Assembly: GCA_022825065.1 (NCBI GenBank)
Contig: JAJDYR010000022.1
Location: 313,426 to 377,425 of the forward strand
DNA: 64,000 nt
Reading direction: 5' to 3'
Source of the DNA: a bacterium
GTDB taxonomy: Bacteria; UBA8248
The position numbers and the translations under genes were made by a program. Numbering within the stretch: the stretch's first letter is position 1; the number at the start of each line of letters is the position of its first letter. Below the pieces are notes generated by a model. That model saw only the letters and a program-made list of their open reading frames with translations, searched no databases and was not told the origin of the DNA. This document shows, piece by piece, positions 36,316 to 45,082 of this stretch.

Positions 36316-37487
36316 AAGCCCGCCTTCTCGATTCTCTCCAAGGCTTCTTTGAGCCTGGCTTCGGGAACCGTCAGGGCGAAGCGGATATATCCCTCGCCGG
36401 AGGGGCCGAAACCGTTCCCCGGCGTGGTGACGACGCCGCAGTTTCTCAAAACATGCGCCGTGAACTCACTTGAGGTGAAGCCTTCGGGGCACCGCACCCA
36501 GACGTAGAACGTGGCCTTGGGCGTATTGGCCTGGAGGCCCAGTTTCGCGAGGCCCTCCATCACGACGTCGCGCCTGCCCTGGTACATCTTGCGCATTTCG
36601 GCCACGCAGGTCTGGTCCGCGCTCATCGCCTTGATGCCCGCCTCCTGCACCGCGCCGAACACGCCCGAGTCCACGTTCGTCTTGATGGCGCCGAGGCCCG
36701 CGAGGACTTCCGCGTTCCCCACGGCGCTCGCGATCCGCCAGCCCGTCATGTTGTAGGTCTTCGAGCACGAGTGGAACTCGACGCCCACGTCCTTGGCGCC
36801 CTCCGCGTTCAGGAAGCTGATGGGCTCGTAGCCGTCAAAAGCCATTTCGGAGTAGGCGTTGTCGCTGCAGACGATGATGTCATACGCGCGGGCGAACTCG
36901 ACGAGTTCGTTGTAGAACCCTACTTCCGCGCAGGCGGCGGTGGGGTTGTTCGGGTAGTTGATGAACATGAGTTTGGTGTTTTTCGCCACGTCCGTGGGAA
37001 TCGCGCCCAGATCGGGCAGGAAATCGTTTTCCGCCGTCAGGGGCATGAAGTGCACCTGCCCGTCCGCGAAATAGGTGCCTATCTCATAGACCGGATAGGC
37101 CGGGTCCGGCACGAGCACGTGGTCGCCCGGGTCCACGAACGCCAGCGGGATGTGCGCGATGCCCTCTTTCGAGCCGATGAGGGAGATGACTTCCGATGCC
37201 GGATCGAGCGCGACCCCGAAGCGCGAGCCGTACCAGTCCGCCACGGCCTTGCGGTAGGAGGGCATGCCCTCGTAGGAGGGATACTGGTGGTTCGTGAGCT
37301 TTCGCGAGGCCACGTCGAGCTCTTCGATGATGTGGCCGGGCGTCGGCAGGTCCGGGTCGCCTATCCCCAGGCTGATGATGTCCATGCCCGAATCGGCGAC
37401 TTCCGCCTTCATCCGGTCGATTTCCGCGAAAAGATAGGGAGGCAAGCGCTTGAGCCTGTGCGCGCGTTCGATGTTGATTGACGCCAT
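36312..37487 (-). CDS. dapL: LL-diaminopimelate aminotransferase
   Basis: A fold-type I PLP aminotransferase, 391 residues, that converts tetrahydrodipicolinate directly to LL-diaminopimelate. Features: [14 protein letters not shown] at the start, [23 protein letters not shown], the [10 protein letters not shown] segment and the Schiff-base Lys in [13 protein letters not shown]. The presence of dapB, dapF and lysA within 9 kb and absence of dapC/D/E supports DapL rather than a general aspartate aminotransferase. The ATG at 37487 has a GAGG ribosome site. folK follows with overlap. Confidence 0.88.
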   Translation of the reverse strand: MASINIERAHRLKRLPPYLFAEIDRMKAEVADSGMDIISLGIGDPDLPTPGHIIEELDVASRKLTNHQYPSYEGMPSYRKAVADWYGSRFGVALDPASEVISLIGSKEGIAHIPLAFVDPGDHVLVPDPAYPVYEIGTYFADGQVHFMPLTAENDFLPDLGAIPTDVAKNTKLMFINYPNNPTAACAEVGFYNELVEFARAYDIIVCSDNAYSEMAFDGYEPISFLNAEGAKDVGVEFHSCSKTYNMTGWRIASAVGNAEVLAGLGAIKTNVDSGVFGAVQEAGIKAMSADQTCVAEMRKMYQGRRDVVMEGLAKLGLQANTPKATFYVWVRCPEGFTSSEFTAHVLRNCGVVTTPGNGFGPSGEGYIRFALTVPEARLKEALERIEKAGF

Positions 37488-37848
37488 GAAATTCCTCAAG
37501 TGTGATGTGGGACAGAAATTGATATATCCGTTAGCAATTATGTTTCAGTCAGTTGTGTGGTTTTCCTGATGCAGTTTCTCGTAAGTTGCGCAGGTTTCTG
37601 CATTCCATGTGCCGGAAACCTAGCACGGCTGGAATTGATCGGCAAGGTTGGGGGGGGGTGGGGGATACTACTGAATCCGGTCTATGGGCTGAATCGAGAA
37701 AGGTGGCGCATATCTGCTGCAATGGGGTTGTGCAAAAGCCCGGTGAGGTCTGTAGCCGTCATTCCGGTATCGGAGCCGACCGCAGTGGAAGGGTTCGACG
37801 GAATGACGAACAAAACCGTACCGCCTCGCAGGGACAGGTCGCGACCTC

Positions 37849-37875
37849 GGACAGGCGCAGGAGCCTGTCCGCTAC
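37849..37875. repeat. GTAGGG-type hairpin repeat
   Basis: Complement reads GTAGC followed by a GGACAGGC/GCCTGTCC palindrome. One of about twelve short hairpins of this family in the window. The rest of the dapL to ferredoxin gap (37500-37848) shows no gene or recognised site. Confidence 0.6.
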
Positions 37876-37876
37876 A

Positions 37877-38035
37877 AAACCAACCCCCCCTACCCCCCCT
37901 TGACAGGGGAGCAAGAAAAAGCAAAAGCCCTCAAACCCGACGGGAGTGCATCGCATTTTCATACCCGCCGGGCCGAGGAGGGGTTGCCTTTTTTTACCCC
38001 CCTGACAAGGGGGGGTAGGGGGGGTTGGTTTTATC
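37877..38035. repeat. Inverted-repeat element, copy A of a C-run family
   Basis: About 155 bases bounded by inverted arms: AACCAACCCCCCCTACCCCC on the left and its complement GGGGGTAGGGGGGGTTGGTT on the right, each followed inward by a TTGACAGGGG-like palindrome. The centre holds a conserved AGCAAGAAAAA...CGGGAGTGCATCGC stretch also found in copies B (44045) and C (49902). Non-coding, MITE-like. Confidence 0.65.
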
Positions 38036-38186
38036 CCCTGAGGAGAGGGCTTTTCCACAACCCCGCCTTCGCCGGCTCCGACACCGCAATGACGGCGGAA
38101 AACAAGCCACGGACGGGCGCGATCCTCGCCGCTCCGCTACATTTCGCCCCCCTCCCCCAAAAACCTCACCACATCCCTTTCACAGA

Positions 38187-38216
38187 TTGTATTCCCCCGA
38201 AAAAAAGTGCTAACAT
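38187..38216 (+). promoter_or_regulatory. Possible promoter of the ferredoxin gene
   Basis: TTGTAT, an 18-base spacer and TAACAT. A weak match to sigma-70 boxes, about 70 bases before the start codon. Confidence 0.3.
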
Positions 38217-38288
38217 CCCCGCGTTCGAAACCGCGCCGGTTAGGTGCGCAATCATTTGCCCGGACTCTAGTTTGAGGAGCGCATTCCG

Positions 38289-39260
38289 ATGACCCACGTC
38301 ATCGCGGAACCATGCATCGACACCAAGGACACCGCATGCGTCGACGTATGCCCGGTCGACTGCATCCATGAGGCGGCGGACGGATCGAGCCCGATGCTCT
38401 ACATCGACCCCGTCGAGTGCATCGACTGCGCGGCCTGCGTGCCGGCCTGTCCGGTGGACGCCATTTTCGAGGAAAGCGACCTGCCCTCCCAGTGGTCGAA
38501 ATACACCCAGATAAACGCGGATTTCTTCGCGGGCGGAGGTGCTGCGGCGCCTGCGGCGGCAGCCGCGGCGGGCGGTGGCGCTGCGGCGGCCGCTCCGGCC
38601 AAGAAGGCGGCGCCCGAACCCGAGCCGCTACCGGAGCCTCTGGAACTCACGGTCGAGGAGATGTACAAGGAACTCTCCGAGATCAGGGAAGACGTGGCCA
38701 CCAACCGCGGCAGGGAAGAAGAAGGGAAATCGACGAAGCGCTCCCCCACCCTCATTTTCCTGGCCGCGGCGGTGATACTGCTCATGGTCTACGGCATCTC
38801 GAACAATTTTTCGAAATCCGTGAACACCAGCCTCTACGGAAAACTGAGCTCCTTCGCGCTGGGGGACAGGAAACCGACGCTCTCGGGCAGCGTCTACTCG
38901 GTCAACCAGACGATCGGCGGCAAGAGATACACGATCGAGGTGTCCGATTCGATATTCGGCGGAAGGACCTTGAGGCTCCAGGCGCCGGCCGAGGCGTTCC
39001 AGAAGATATACCACAAGGACGAGAAATTCTTCGGAAACGTCGCGAACCAGTATAGCCGCTACTACTATACGTTCGTCGACGACAAGAGCGACGGCACCGT
39101 CGATTCCATCCTCCAGGTGCGGGAACTCTGGAGCAAGGAGAACCGCTTCCTGGGCCGGTACCACAACCCGATTCAGCCCAGTCCCGAACTGCAGAAATCC
39201 TACCAGGAGGCGGCGCAAACGCTCGCCAAACAATTCGGCATCGCAGAATCCGGCGCGTAG
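38289..39260 (+). CDS. Seven-iron-type ferredoxin fused to a membrane anchor and unknown domain
   Basis: 323 residues. Residues 1-60 are an FdxA-like ferredoxin with Cys 9, 17, 21, 44, 47, 50 and 54 in the spacing of [3Fe-4S][4Fe-4S] proteins, plus Cys25. Then comes an Ala/Gly-rich linker (81-105), a Pro/Glu segment, a short helical part, one membrane helix (about 153-171, TLIFLAAAVILLMVYGI) and a 150-residue C-terminal domain I do not recognise, rich in beta-strand-like and Tyr-containing segments. With a cytoplasmic ferredoxin, the C-terminal domain should lie outside the cytoplasm. ATG with GAGGAG ribosome site. Stand-alone gene; not part of a known electron-transport operon. Confidence 0.85.
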   Translation: MTHVIAEPCIDTKDTACVDVCPVDCIHEAADGSSPMLYIDPVECIDCAACVPACPVDAIFEESDLPSQWSKYTQINADFFAGGGAAAPAAAAAAGGGAAAAAPAKKAAPEPEPLPEPLELTVEEMYKELSEIREDVATNRGREEEGKSTKRSPTLIFLAAAVILLMVYGISNNFSKSVNTSLYGKLSSFALGDRKPTLSGSVYSVNQTIGGKRYTIEVSDSIFGGRTLRLQAPAEAFQKIYHKDEKFFGNVANQYSRYYYTFVDDKSDGTVDSILQVRELWSKENRFLGRYHNPIQPSPELQKSYQEAAQTLAKQFGIAESGA

Positions 39261-39285
39261 GGCGGGGCCAGGCGCGGGACGACCC

Positions 39286-39756
39286 GGGACAGGCACAGGG
39301 GCCTGTCCCTACAAAGGCAGAATCCCGCAACGGTTGAGGCTGAGGCCGGTATCACGGTAAGGACGCCCGTAGGGGTCGCATACATGCGACCCTTCTTTTT
39401 CGCCTTCCAACCATGGGCCGCATATATGCGGCCCCTACAGGCACATTCCAACTTAGGCGGGAGAGAATGCCGGAATCCGGGGGTTTCCGCTTTCACCGGA
39501 ATGACGGCGGTGGTGAATTACGACCCGTAGGGACAACCCTCTGTGGTTGTCCCTTGCAGAACGGGGGCCTCGGACAGGCACGGAGGCCTGTCCCTACAGC
39601 AGCCTCCATCGGGATTTGCAGGTTCCCGTAGGGGTCAGACATATATGTCTGACTGCGTGTCCGCCCTGCCCCCGCAAAACGAAAAACGGGCGGACGCGCC
39701 GATCCGCCCCTACGGTGAATTCCCGACCGAGCGGCAAAGGGTTTTTCAACAGCCCC
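39286..39756. repeat. Cluster of GTAGGG-type hairpin repeats
   Basis: The 529-base gap holds seven hairpins, each a GTAGGG(G/A) head joined to a palindrome with a different stem sequence: 39286-39312, 39369-39392, 39415-39437, 39527-39553, 39572-39597, 39628-39653 and 39688-39713, in both orientations. A GGGTTTTTCAACAGCCCC motif closes the cluster at 39739-39756. No coding region is credible here. Confidence 0.7.
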
Positions 39757-39789
39757 TGGCCTGGGGTCAGAACTCACCACTTCAAAAAA

Positions 39790-40311
39790 TCAAAAATCGA
39801 CCTTGTCCGCCTCGTCGGTCTCCGGGAAAGGCCCTTCCTTGATCTCGATGGCCTTCGTGCCCTCCTCCAGAAACTCGATGCGGTGGCCCTCGTACATGAG
39901 GATCAGGTCGCCGGGCGCCAGGTCCACGTCGGCGGCATGGTCGCCCTCTTTGGCGTAGACGCCGATTCGCATCCGGCCCGAGCGGCAGATCATGATCTGG
40001 TGGCGCGTCGTGTTGGCGGGGCGCTCCGTCACCTCGTGGTAGTGGGGGTTCACGACGGCGCCGGGGTTTCTGTTCAGCATGACGATCTGGAGCGGGTTCT
40101 CGTCCGGCGTCATGTGCGCCTTCGTCCTCCGCTCGGTTTCGGGGTCGGCGCCGGCGTAGGCTTCCGCCAGATGGGCGCGCTCTTCTTCCGAGTCGAGATA
40201 GGGCGGGAAGGCGGCGTAATCGTCAAAATTGTTCCTGATGACCTGCGCCAGCGTCCTCCCGTCCGCCGCCTTGATGTATTCGACGCCCGCCGCTTCGATT
40301 TCCCCAGCCAT
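39790..40311 (-). CDS. Cupin-domain protein
   Basis: A 173-residue protein. The C-terminal two-thirds is a cupin barrel: PHYHEVTERP gives the first His pair and Glu region, and ADVDLAPGDLILMYEGHRIEF the second motif. The N-terminus has no known domain. Metal-binding residues look conserved, so a dioxygenase or isomerase role is possible, but no substrate can be named. AGGAGA ribosome site. It follows dapB on the same strand by 51 bases and may be co-transcribed. Confidence 0.78.
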   Translation of the reverse strand: MAGEIEAAGVEYIKAADGRTLAQVIRNNFDDYAAFPPYLDSEEERAHLAEAYAGADPETERRTKAHMTPDENPLQIVMLNRNPGAVVNPHYHEVTERPANTTRHQIMICRSGRMRIGVYAKEGDHAADVDLAPGDLILMYEGHRIEFLEEGTKAIEIKEGPFPETDEADKVDF

Positions 40312-40362
40312 CCACGTATCTCCTCATGGTGTTGTCGATAGTAAAAATTCAAGGGATGAGCC

Positions 40363-41163
40363 CTATGAAAGCCCCAGAACGTCCTCCATGCCGTAGACCC
40401 CGGGGGATTTGTCCGCCACCCAGCGGATGGCGCGAACGGCGCCCGCCGCGAAATTATCCCGGCTGCCGGCGCGGTGCGTGATCTCCACCCGCTCGCCCAT
40501 CCCGAAGAAATAGACCGTGTGCTCGCCCGGCACGTCGCCGCCGCGCAGGGTCTGCATGCCGATGACGCCCTCGGGGCGCACGCCGGTCTGGCCTTCGCGG
40601 TGAAACACCGCATCTTCTGGATATTGCCTGCCCGTCACACGGGCGAGAATCTCCCCCATGCGCACCGCCGTTCCCGAGGGGGCGTCAATTTTCTGGTTGT
40701 GGTGCGTTTCGATGACCTCGATGTCGTAGGCGTCGCCCAGGAGCCTTGCCGCCTCTTCTATCAGGCGAAAGGAGACGTTCACCCCCACGCTCATGTTCGG
40801 CGCCAGGACGCAGGCGATGCTGTCGCCCAGTCCTGCGATCTCCTCGCGCTGGGCGTCCGAGAAGCCGGTGGTGCCGACGACGGCGGACATCCCCTTCTCC
40901 GCCGCCAGGCGAACGTGGGCGACGCTCGCTTCCGGGATGGCGAAGGAGACAAGCACGTCGCCGCTCAGGGCGGAGGAATCACTGGTGAGCGCGACGCCCA
41001 TTTCCCCGCAGCCCGCGTGCGCGCCCGCATCCGCGTCCAATTCCTCGAATCCCTCGCGCTCGAGCGCGCCAGAGAGGGTGAGATCGCTCGATGAGGCGAT
41101 CTGGTGGATGATGCGGCCTCCCATCCTTCCGCCGGCTCCGGCCACGACGATTCGTATCGACAC
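40363..41163 (-). CDS. dapB: 4-hydroxy-tetrahydrodipicolinate reductase
   Basis: Reduces hydroxytetrahydrodipicolinate with NAD(P)H in the lysine/diaminopimelate pathway. 266 residues. GAGGRMGGRII is the nucleotide motif, VGTTGFS follows, and the active-site signature ETHHNQKIDAPSGTA is complete. Start is GTG 41163 with a GGAAGGGG ribosome site. Other lysine genes lie 3 kb to each side; dapA is not in the window. Confidence 0.96.
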   Translation of the reverse strand: MSIRIVVAGAGGRMGGRIIHQIASSSDLTLSGALEREGFEELDADAGAHAGCGEMGVALTSDSSALSGDVLVSFAIPEASVAHVRLAAEKGMSAVVGTTGFSDAQREEIAGLGDSIACVLAPNMSVGVNVSFRLIEEAARLLGDAYDIEVIETHHNQKIDAPSGTAVRMGEILARVTGRQYPEDAVFHREGQTGVRPEGVIGMQTLRGGDVPGEHTVYFFGMGERVEITHRAGSRDNFAAGAVRAIRWVADKSPGVYGMEDVLGLS

Positions 41164-41335
41164 GGGGTTCCCCTTCCCTGATAATGAAAATTCAACAAGT
41201 CATTGATTGTAAAGCGTATTATATGCGCTTTTGCCTCGAAGTGGGAACCTGGGGGCGTCATAAGGGGTGTAGGGAGAAGAAATGTGAAAAACGCCCGCAT
41301 TCTGACAGCATATTTGATACGATAAGGCGACGAGG

Positions 41336-41980
41336 ATGTTCACTCTGGCGATACCGGCTTGGGGATTGGGACTTTTGGAAACCCCGCACGAAGAACTGGA
41401 CGAGTCGTGCTGTATCAAACGCTGCCAGAACGGCGACAAGGACGCTTTCGAACCCCTGGTGCGTCAAAACGCCGGAAAAATCCAGCGCCTCGTGTGGGGG
41501 ATGCTCGGCGAACGCAGGGAGGACACCGACGACGTCGTTCAGGAGATATTCCTGAAAGCCTATCTCGCCCTTCCGAAATTCCGGGGAGACGCCAGGTTCT
41601 CCACCTGGGTCTACCGCATCGCGGTCAATCACTGCCGCGATTACCTGAAGCGCGGCGGGCCGCCGCCGCTGGAGTTCGACGAAGAGCAAATCGCAGATGA
41701 CCCGCCGCCGGAAGACAAGGAAGGACAGGATAAATTGCGGGAAATGCAGGAGAGACGCGCGAGCGATAAACTCCAGAAACTCCTGTCCCGATTGCCGGAG
41801 AAACATCGCCGGATTCTGGTGATGCGCGAACTCGAGGGAATGAGTTACGATGAGATGGCCGAAGTGCTCCGGATCAGGCCCGGCACGGTGCGCTCGAGGC
41901 TCAACCGCGCGCGCAAGGCTCTCAGGAAAGCGGCCGAGGACGACAAGAAGGAAGGTCGAGAGGGGCAGGAGGATTCTTGA
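41336..41980 (+). CDS. ECF-type RNA polymerase sigma factor (RpoE-like)
   Basis: A 214-residue sigma factor. Region 2 is present (DAFEPLVRQNAGKIQRLVWGMLGE..., DVVQEIFLKAYLALPKFRG, STWVYRIAVNHCRDYLKR), and region 4 as LLSRLPEKHRRILVMRELEGMSYDEMAEVL with the helix-turn-helix ending GTVRSRLNRARKAL. It probably directs an envelope-stress regulon. The start is uncertain: the ATG at 41336 has little ribosome site; a TTG 14 codons in (LETPHEEL) is an alternative. Its stop overlaps the start of the next gene. Confidence 0.92.
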   Translation: MFTLAIPAWGLGLLETPHEELDESCCIKRCQNGDKDAFEPLVRQNAGKIQRLVWGMLGERREDTDDVVQEIFLKAYLALPKFRGDARFSTWVYRIAVNHCRDYLKRGGPPPLEFDEEQIADDPPPEDKEGQDKLREMQERRASDKLQKLLSRLPEKHRRILVMRELEGMSYDEMAEVLRIRPGTVRSRLNRARKALRKAAEDDKKEGREGQEDS

Positions 41981-42435
41981 TGCGCTGGTGGGAAAACATT
42001 CTTGACAGAGGTCGAAGCGCGGGGGACTGGGACGCTCACAGGCCCGAAGACGAGACGGTCGAGGAGCTCAAGGCCCTCTTCGAGGCCGCGCGCGAGGATG
42101 CGCCGGAGCCGGACGAGAGACTCTGGGAAAAGCTGCGCCCCCGGCTCGCCGCCCATGAAGGGCAAGCCCGGAACGGCTTCTCCTTCGCCGCGGCGCTGGC
42201 CGCTACGGGGCCGAGATTCGCGGCGGCCGCCCTGGGCGTCCTGCTTATCGTTGCGGGCCTTTTCTGGAGCCAAAGCGCCGAGAGGCAGGCGCGCAACCTG
42301 GAGCGCCAGACGTATCTGGCGCAATATACAGGCAGAAATCCCCTGAACCCCACGATGTTGATCAGCAACGCGCTCGAAGCGCAAACAGGCATGGAACTGC
42401 TTCAATACGCCGTCCACGCCGGGCCTGAGCGTTAG
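41980..42435 (+). CDS. Candidate membrane anti-sigma factor
   Basis: A 151-residue protein. An acidic N-terminal half (EDETVEELKALFEAAREDAPEPDERLWEKL) is followed by one membrane helix (FAAAALGVLLIVAGLFW) and a short extracytoplasmic tail. It overlaps the sigma gene stop (TGATG) and has an AGGAGG ribosome site, so the two are made together. Architecture and position fit an anti-sigma factor. No zinc-binding HxxxCxxC motif is seen, so it is not a ZAS-type protein. Assignment is by context. Confidence 0.6.
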   Translation: MRWWENILDRGRSAGDWDAHRPEDETVEELKALFEAAREDAPEPDERLWEKLRPRLAAHEGQARNGFSFAAALAATGPRFAAAALGVLLIVAGLFWSQSAERQARNLERQTYLAQYTGRNPLNPTMLISNALEAQTGMELLQYAVHAGPER

Positions 42436-42452
42436 GCAGAGAGATCGAGACG

Positions 42453-43028
42453 ATGAAAACCTGGTTCACGAAAGAATTCATGAAGGCGTCGGCCGTGCTT
42501 TTGGTCGTGTTCCTGGCGGGCGCGGGCACCGGCTACGTCGGCGGACACAAATACGCGGAATACAAGCTCCACAAGGAATTCATGTCCCGCGACTTCGAGT
42601 CCCGCACCGGAGCCGCAGAACCCGCGGCTTCCGTGGCCCGCTCCTTACGAAGCAAAAGCCTGGAGCGCGGCGCCCGCATTCGCCGCGCCGAAAGCGCCAA
42701 AAGCGAGAGACGCCGCTCCAGGGGCGAGAGGCGCTTCATGCGCCGGCTGGAGCGGGACCTGAACCTGAATACCACACAACGGGAAAACGTGGACCGCGCG
42801 CTCGAGCGCCACTATGCGCGTATCCGCGATATCAGAAGCCAGATGTGGCCGCAGATCAGCTCCATCATGCAGGAAATTCGTAGAGACGTACGCTCTCTCC
42901 TCAATGCCGAGCAACAAACATCTTTCGATGAAATGGTGAAAAAATTCGAGGAAAGACGCAAGGAAAAGCGCAAATGGAGAGAAGAAAGACGCAGAAAGAG
43001 AGAGGAAAAACGAAAGAGAAAGCAATAG
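42453..43028 (+). CDS. Membrane-anchored Spy/CpxP-like protein with highly basic tail
   Basis: A 191-residue protein with an N-terminal membrane helix (ASAVLLVVFLAGAGTGYVGG) and a helical periplasmic domain. The LNLNTTQRENVDRALERHYARI and LNAEQQTSFDEMVKKFEERR segments match the paired LTxxQ-type motifs of Spy, CpxP and CnrX-like sensors. The last 30 residues are nearly all Arg, Lys and Glu. In CnrX-type systems such a protein senses metal and controls the anti-sigma. Third gene of the sigma operon. Confidence 0.75.
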   Translation: MKTWFTKEFMKASAVLLVVFLAGAGTGYVGGHKYAEYKLHKEFMSRDFESRTGAAEPAASVARSLRSKSLERGARIRRAESAKSERRRSRGERRFMRRLERDLNLNTTQRENVDRALERHYARIRDIRSQMWPQISSIMQEIRRDVRSLLNAEQQTSFDEMVKKFEERRKEKRKWREERRRKREEKRKRKQ

Positions 43029-43158
43029 AAGACGTTAGAGATTCAGATGCCGCCACTCGGACGACCCGGCCGGTCAGTCGAAAAAGCAGGAAACCCCAGA
43101 AGCAAACGCAATGCCGCCGCAAATGGAAGCACGAACGCCACACCGGAGGAATTTGATT

Positions 43159-43770
43159 ATGAAACGTCAAAAACGCCTTGCCACAGCCGTCCTGGCCGCC
43201 GCGTTGAGCCTCGGTCTCGCCGTCGCGGCCCAGGCCCAGGAGGAGCCCAAGCCTGGCCCGTGGGGGCCGCATTTCACGCCGCAAACCCTCGAAAAAATGA
43301 TGAAAGAAGCGCATCTCGGCCGGTCCGGCGGCTGGGGACGCCGCGGAATGCGCGGCCCGCGGCCCTATTCGGCGCGCCCGCTGGTCTCCATCGCGCTCAG
43401 GAACCACGAAGAGCTCAAGCTCACCGACGAGCAGGTGAAGCGCCTCAAGGACATCAGAGACGCGTTCTCCAAGAAGGCGGTGAAAGAACGCGCCGATATG
43501 AAAGCCCGCGGAATCGACCTCAGGCGCGCGCTCGACGCCGATAAAGTCGACCTCGCCGACGTGGAGAAGAAAATCCGCGAGATCTCGAAAATGCGCGTCG
43601 ATTTGAGGGTTGCGCGCCTCAAGGCGATCCAGGAGGGGAAAGCCGTCCTGAACGACGACCAGCAGAAGCAGCTCTCGAAAATCGCCCGCAAGCGCGGTGG
43701 CTGGGGGTCCGGGTTCCATAAGGAGATGTTCAAAGGCCGGGGTTCCGGAAAACAGTCCCAGACTTACTAG
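43159..43770 (+). CDS. Periplasmic Spy/CpxP-like chaperone
   Basis: 203 residues with a signal peptide (LATAVLAAALSLGLAVAAQAQ) and an all-helical domain. LKLTDEQVKRLKDIRDAFSKKAVKE and VLNDDQQKQLSKIARKR are the LTxxQ-like motifs. The N-terminal mature region is rich in Gly, Pro and Arg. Spy-type proteins protect unfolded envelope proteins. ATG 43159 with a GGAGGA ribosome site is preferred over the longer frame. Fourth gene of the sigma operon, probably its main stress effector. Confidence 0.8.
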   Translation: MKRQKRLATAVLAAALSLGLAVAAQAQEEPKPGPWGPHFTPQTLEKMMKEAHLGRSGGWGRRGMRGPRPYSARPLVSIALRNHEELKLTDEQVKRLKDIRDAFSKKAVKERADMKARGIDLRRALDADKVDLADVEKKIREISKMRVDLRVARLKAIQEGKAVLNDDQQKQLSKIARKRGGWGSGFHKEMFKGRGSGKQSQTY

Positions 43771-43781
43771 AACGTCCCGAC

Positions 43782-43815
43782 GCCCGGGGCATGGCGTGAA
43801 AACCGTGCCCCGGGC
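43782..43815 (+). terminator. Strong GC hairpin after the Spy-like gene
   Basis: A 13-bp stem with one G-T pair (43782-43794 with 43803-43815) and an 8-base loop, 11 bases after the stop codon. It lacks a T-run, so it may act as an mRNA-stabilising hairpin or a weak terminator. Confidence 0.5.
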
Positions 43816-43841
43816 TTGCGGGCCCATCGGTTGGAGCCGCC

Positions 43842-44000
43842 ATGTGGATTTTGATGTATGAGATTTACGCCGGTTACGATCTGCTCGATTTCGCCCTTGC
43901 GAGCGCCATCCTCATCGCATCGGGGGTGGCGTGCGCTCTCCTGAGAACGCTCTGGCGGGATGGTTCACCCTACGCGGTTTCATCCGGAGGAGAAGGATAG
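43842..44000 (+). CDS. Small hydrophobic protein (52 residues), unknown
   Basis: A short open frame with a TTGGAG ribosome site 5 bases before an ATG. The peptide starts MWILMYEIYAGYDLLDFALA and has one likely membrane helix in the middle (LASAILIASGVACALL), then a short basic tail. It lies just after the Spy-like gene and before a palindromic element. I recognise no family. It may belong to the sigma operon as a small membrane regulator, or be non-coding. Confidence 0.4.
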   Translation: MWILMYEIYAGYDLLDFALASAILIASGVACALLRTLWRDGSPYAVSSGGEG

Positions 44001-44044
44001 CGCAGCCCCCGATTCAAAAGGGTTGTTAAGAAAACCCTTTTCAA

Positions 44045-44202
44045 AAGAGCAACCCCCCCTGCCCCCCCTTAACAGGGGGGCAAGAAAAAACAAAACCCCT
44101 TCAGCCCGGCGGGAGCGCATCGCCTTTTTATACCCCCCCCTGACAAGGGGGCGTTCTTTTTTTACCCCCCTGTTAAGGGGGGGTAGGGGGGGTTGCTTTT
44201 CT
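44045..44202. repeat. Inverted-repeat element, copy B of a C-run family
   Basis: Left arm GAGCAACCCCCCCTGCCCCC with TTAACAGGGGGG; right arm its complement ending GGGGGTAGGGGGGGTTGCTT. The centre shares GGCAAGAAAAAACAAAACCC and GGCGGGAGCGCATCGCC with copies A and C, and has an extra partial arm. About 155 bases, non-coding. Confidence 0.65.
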
Positions 44203-44257
44203 ATCCGAGAGGGGCTTTTCCTCTACCCCTGAAATGTGGGCGTTTCCAACACCCCCT

Positions 44258-45082
44258 TCAGAGCAGAGCCTCTTCCGTCATCTCTCCCTGGTAGACGAGC
44301 CTGGTCTCCCCTTCCATGTAGACGTCGCGCACGTCCGCGCCTGCGCCCTCGAAATAGATTTTGAGGATTTCGCCGCTGCGCACGTTCACGTCCACGGGAG
44401 CGCTTACGAACCCGCGCGTCGCGGCGAGTATCGCCGTCGCCACCGCGCCCGTGCCGCAGGCCAGGGTCTCGTTCTCCACCCCCCGCTCGTAGGTTCTCAG
44501 GATCACCGAATTCTCCCCGCTCACCCGGGCGAAGTTCGCGTTCGCGCCCGCAGGCGCAAACGCGTCGTGCGTGCGGATCGCCCGGCCGTCGCCCACGATG
44601 TCGACCGTCTCCACGTCGCCGGTGAACTCCACCGCGTGGGGGACGCCGGTGTTCAGGTGATCGACCACCACCCCTCTCCCGTTGATGTCGAGTTCAACAC
44701 CCGCGCGGTAATCGAAGGGCTGGGTCATCCGCAGCTTGACCCTCGAGCCGTTCATCGTCGCGTCGATGACGCCCGCGATGGTCTCGAACGACACCGAATC
44801 CGCGGCGATCCCCAGCTCTCTCGCAAAGCGCGCGGCGCAGCGCCCGCCGTTCCCGCACATCTCGCCCTCGGAGCCGTCGGCGTTGAAGAAGCGCCACTTG
44901 AAATCGGCCCGCTCGCTCGGCTCGATGAACATCAGCCCGTCCGCGCCCACGGACTGGCCCCTCCGGCAAACCCGCCGGACGAAATCGATCATCTCGTCGG
45001 CCCGGTGCTCCAGGTTCCTGTTGTCGATGAATATGAAATCGTTTCCGCTTCCGCTGAACTTCGTGAATTCGATTTTGCTCAC
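44258..45082 (-). CDS. dapF: Diaminopimelate epimerase
   Basis: Converts LL- to meso-diaminopimelate for peptidoglycan and lysine. 274 residues. Both catalytic Cys are present, in EMCGNGGRCAARFA and TLACGTGAVAT, and the FTKFSGSGNDF start is typical. GTG 45082 overlaps the lysA stop (GTGA). The open frame extends far upstream inside lysA, but that part is non-coding. It is the last gene of argH-lptM-lysA-dapF. Confidence 0.95.
   Translation of the reverse strand: MSKIEFTKFSGSGNDFIFIDNRNLEHRADEMIDFVRRVCRRGQSVGADGLMFIEPSERADFKWRFFNADGSEGEMCGNGGRCAARFARELGIAADSVSFETIAGVIDATMNGSRVKLRMTQPFDYRAGVELDINGRGVVVDHLNTGVPHAVEFTGDVETVDIVGDGRAIRTHDAFAPAGANANFARVSGENSVILRTYERGVENETLACGTGAVATAILAATRGFVSAPVDVNVRSGEILKIYFEGAGADVRDVYMEGETRLVYQGEMTEEALL

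Noticed and set aside
39286..39756. CRISPR array
   Set aside because: Repeats differ in stem sequence, face both ways, and have irregular spacing. They are hairpin repeats, not direct repeats with equal spacers, and no cas gene is present.
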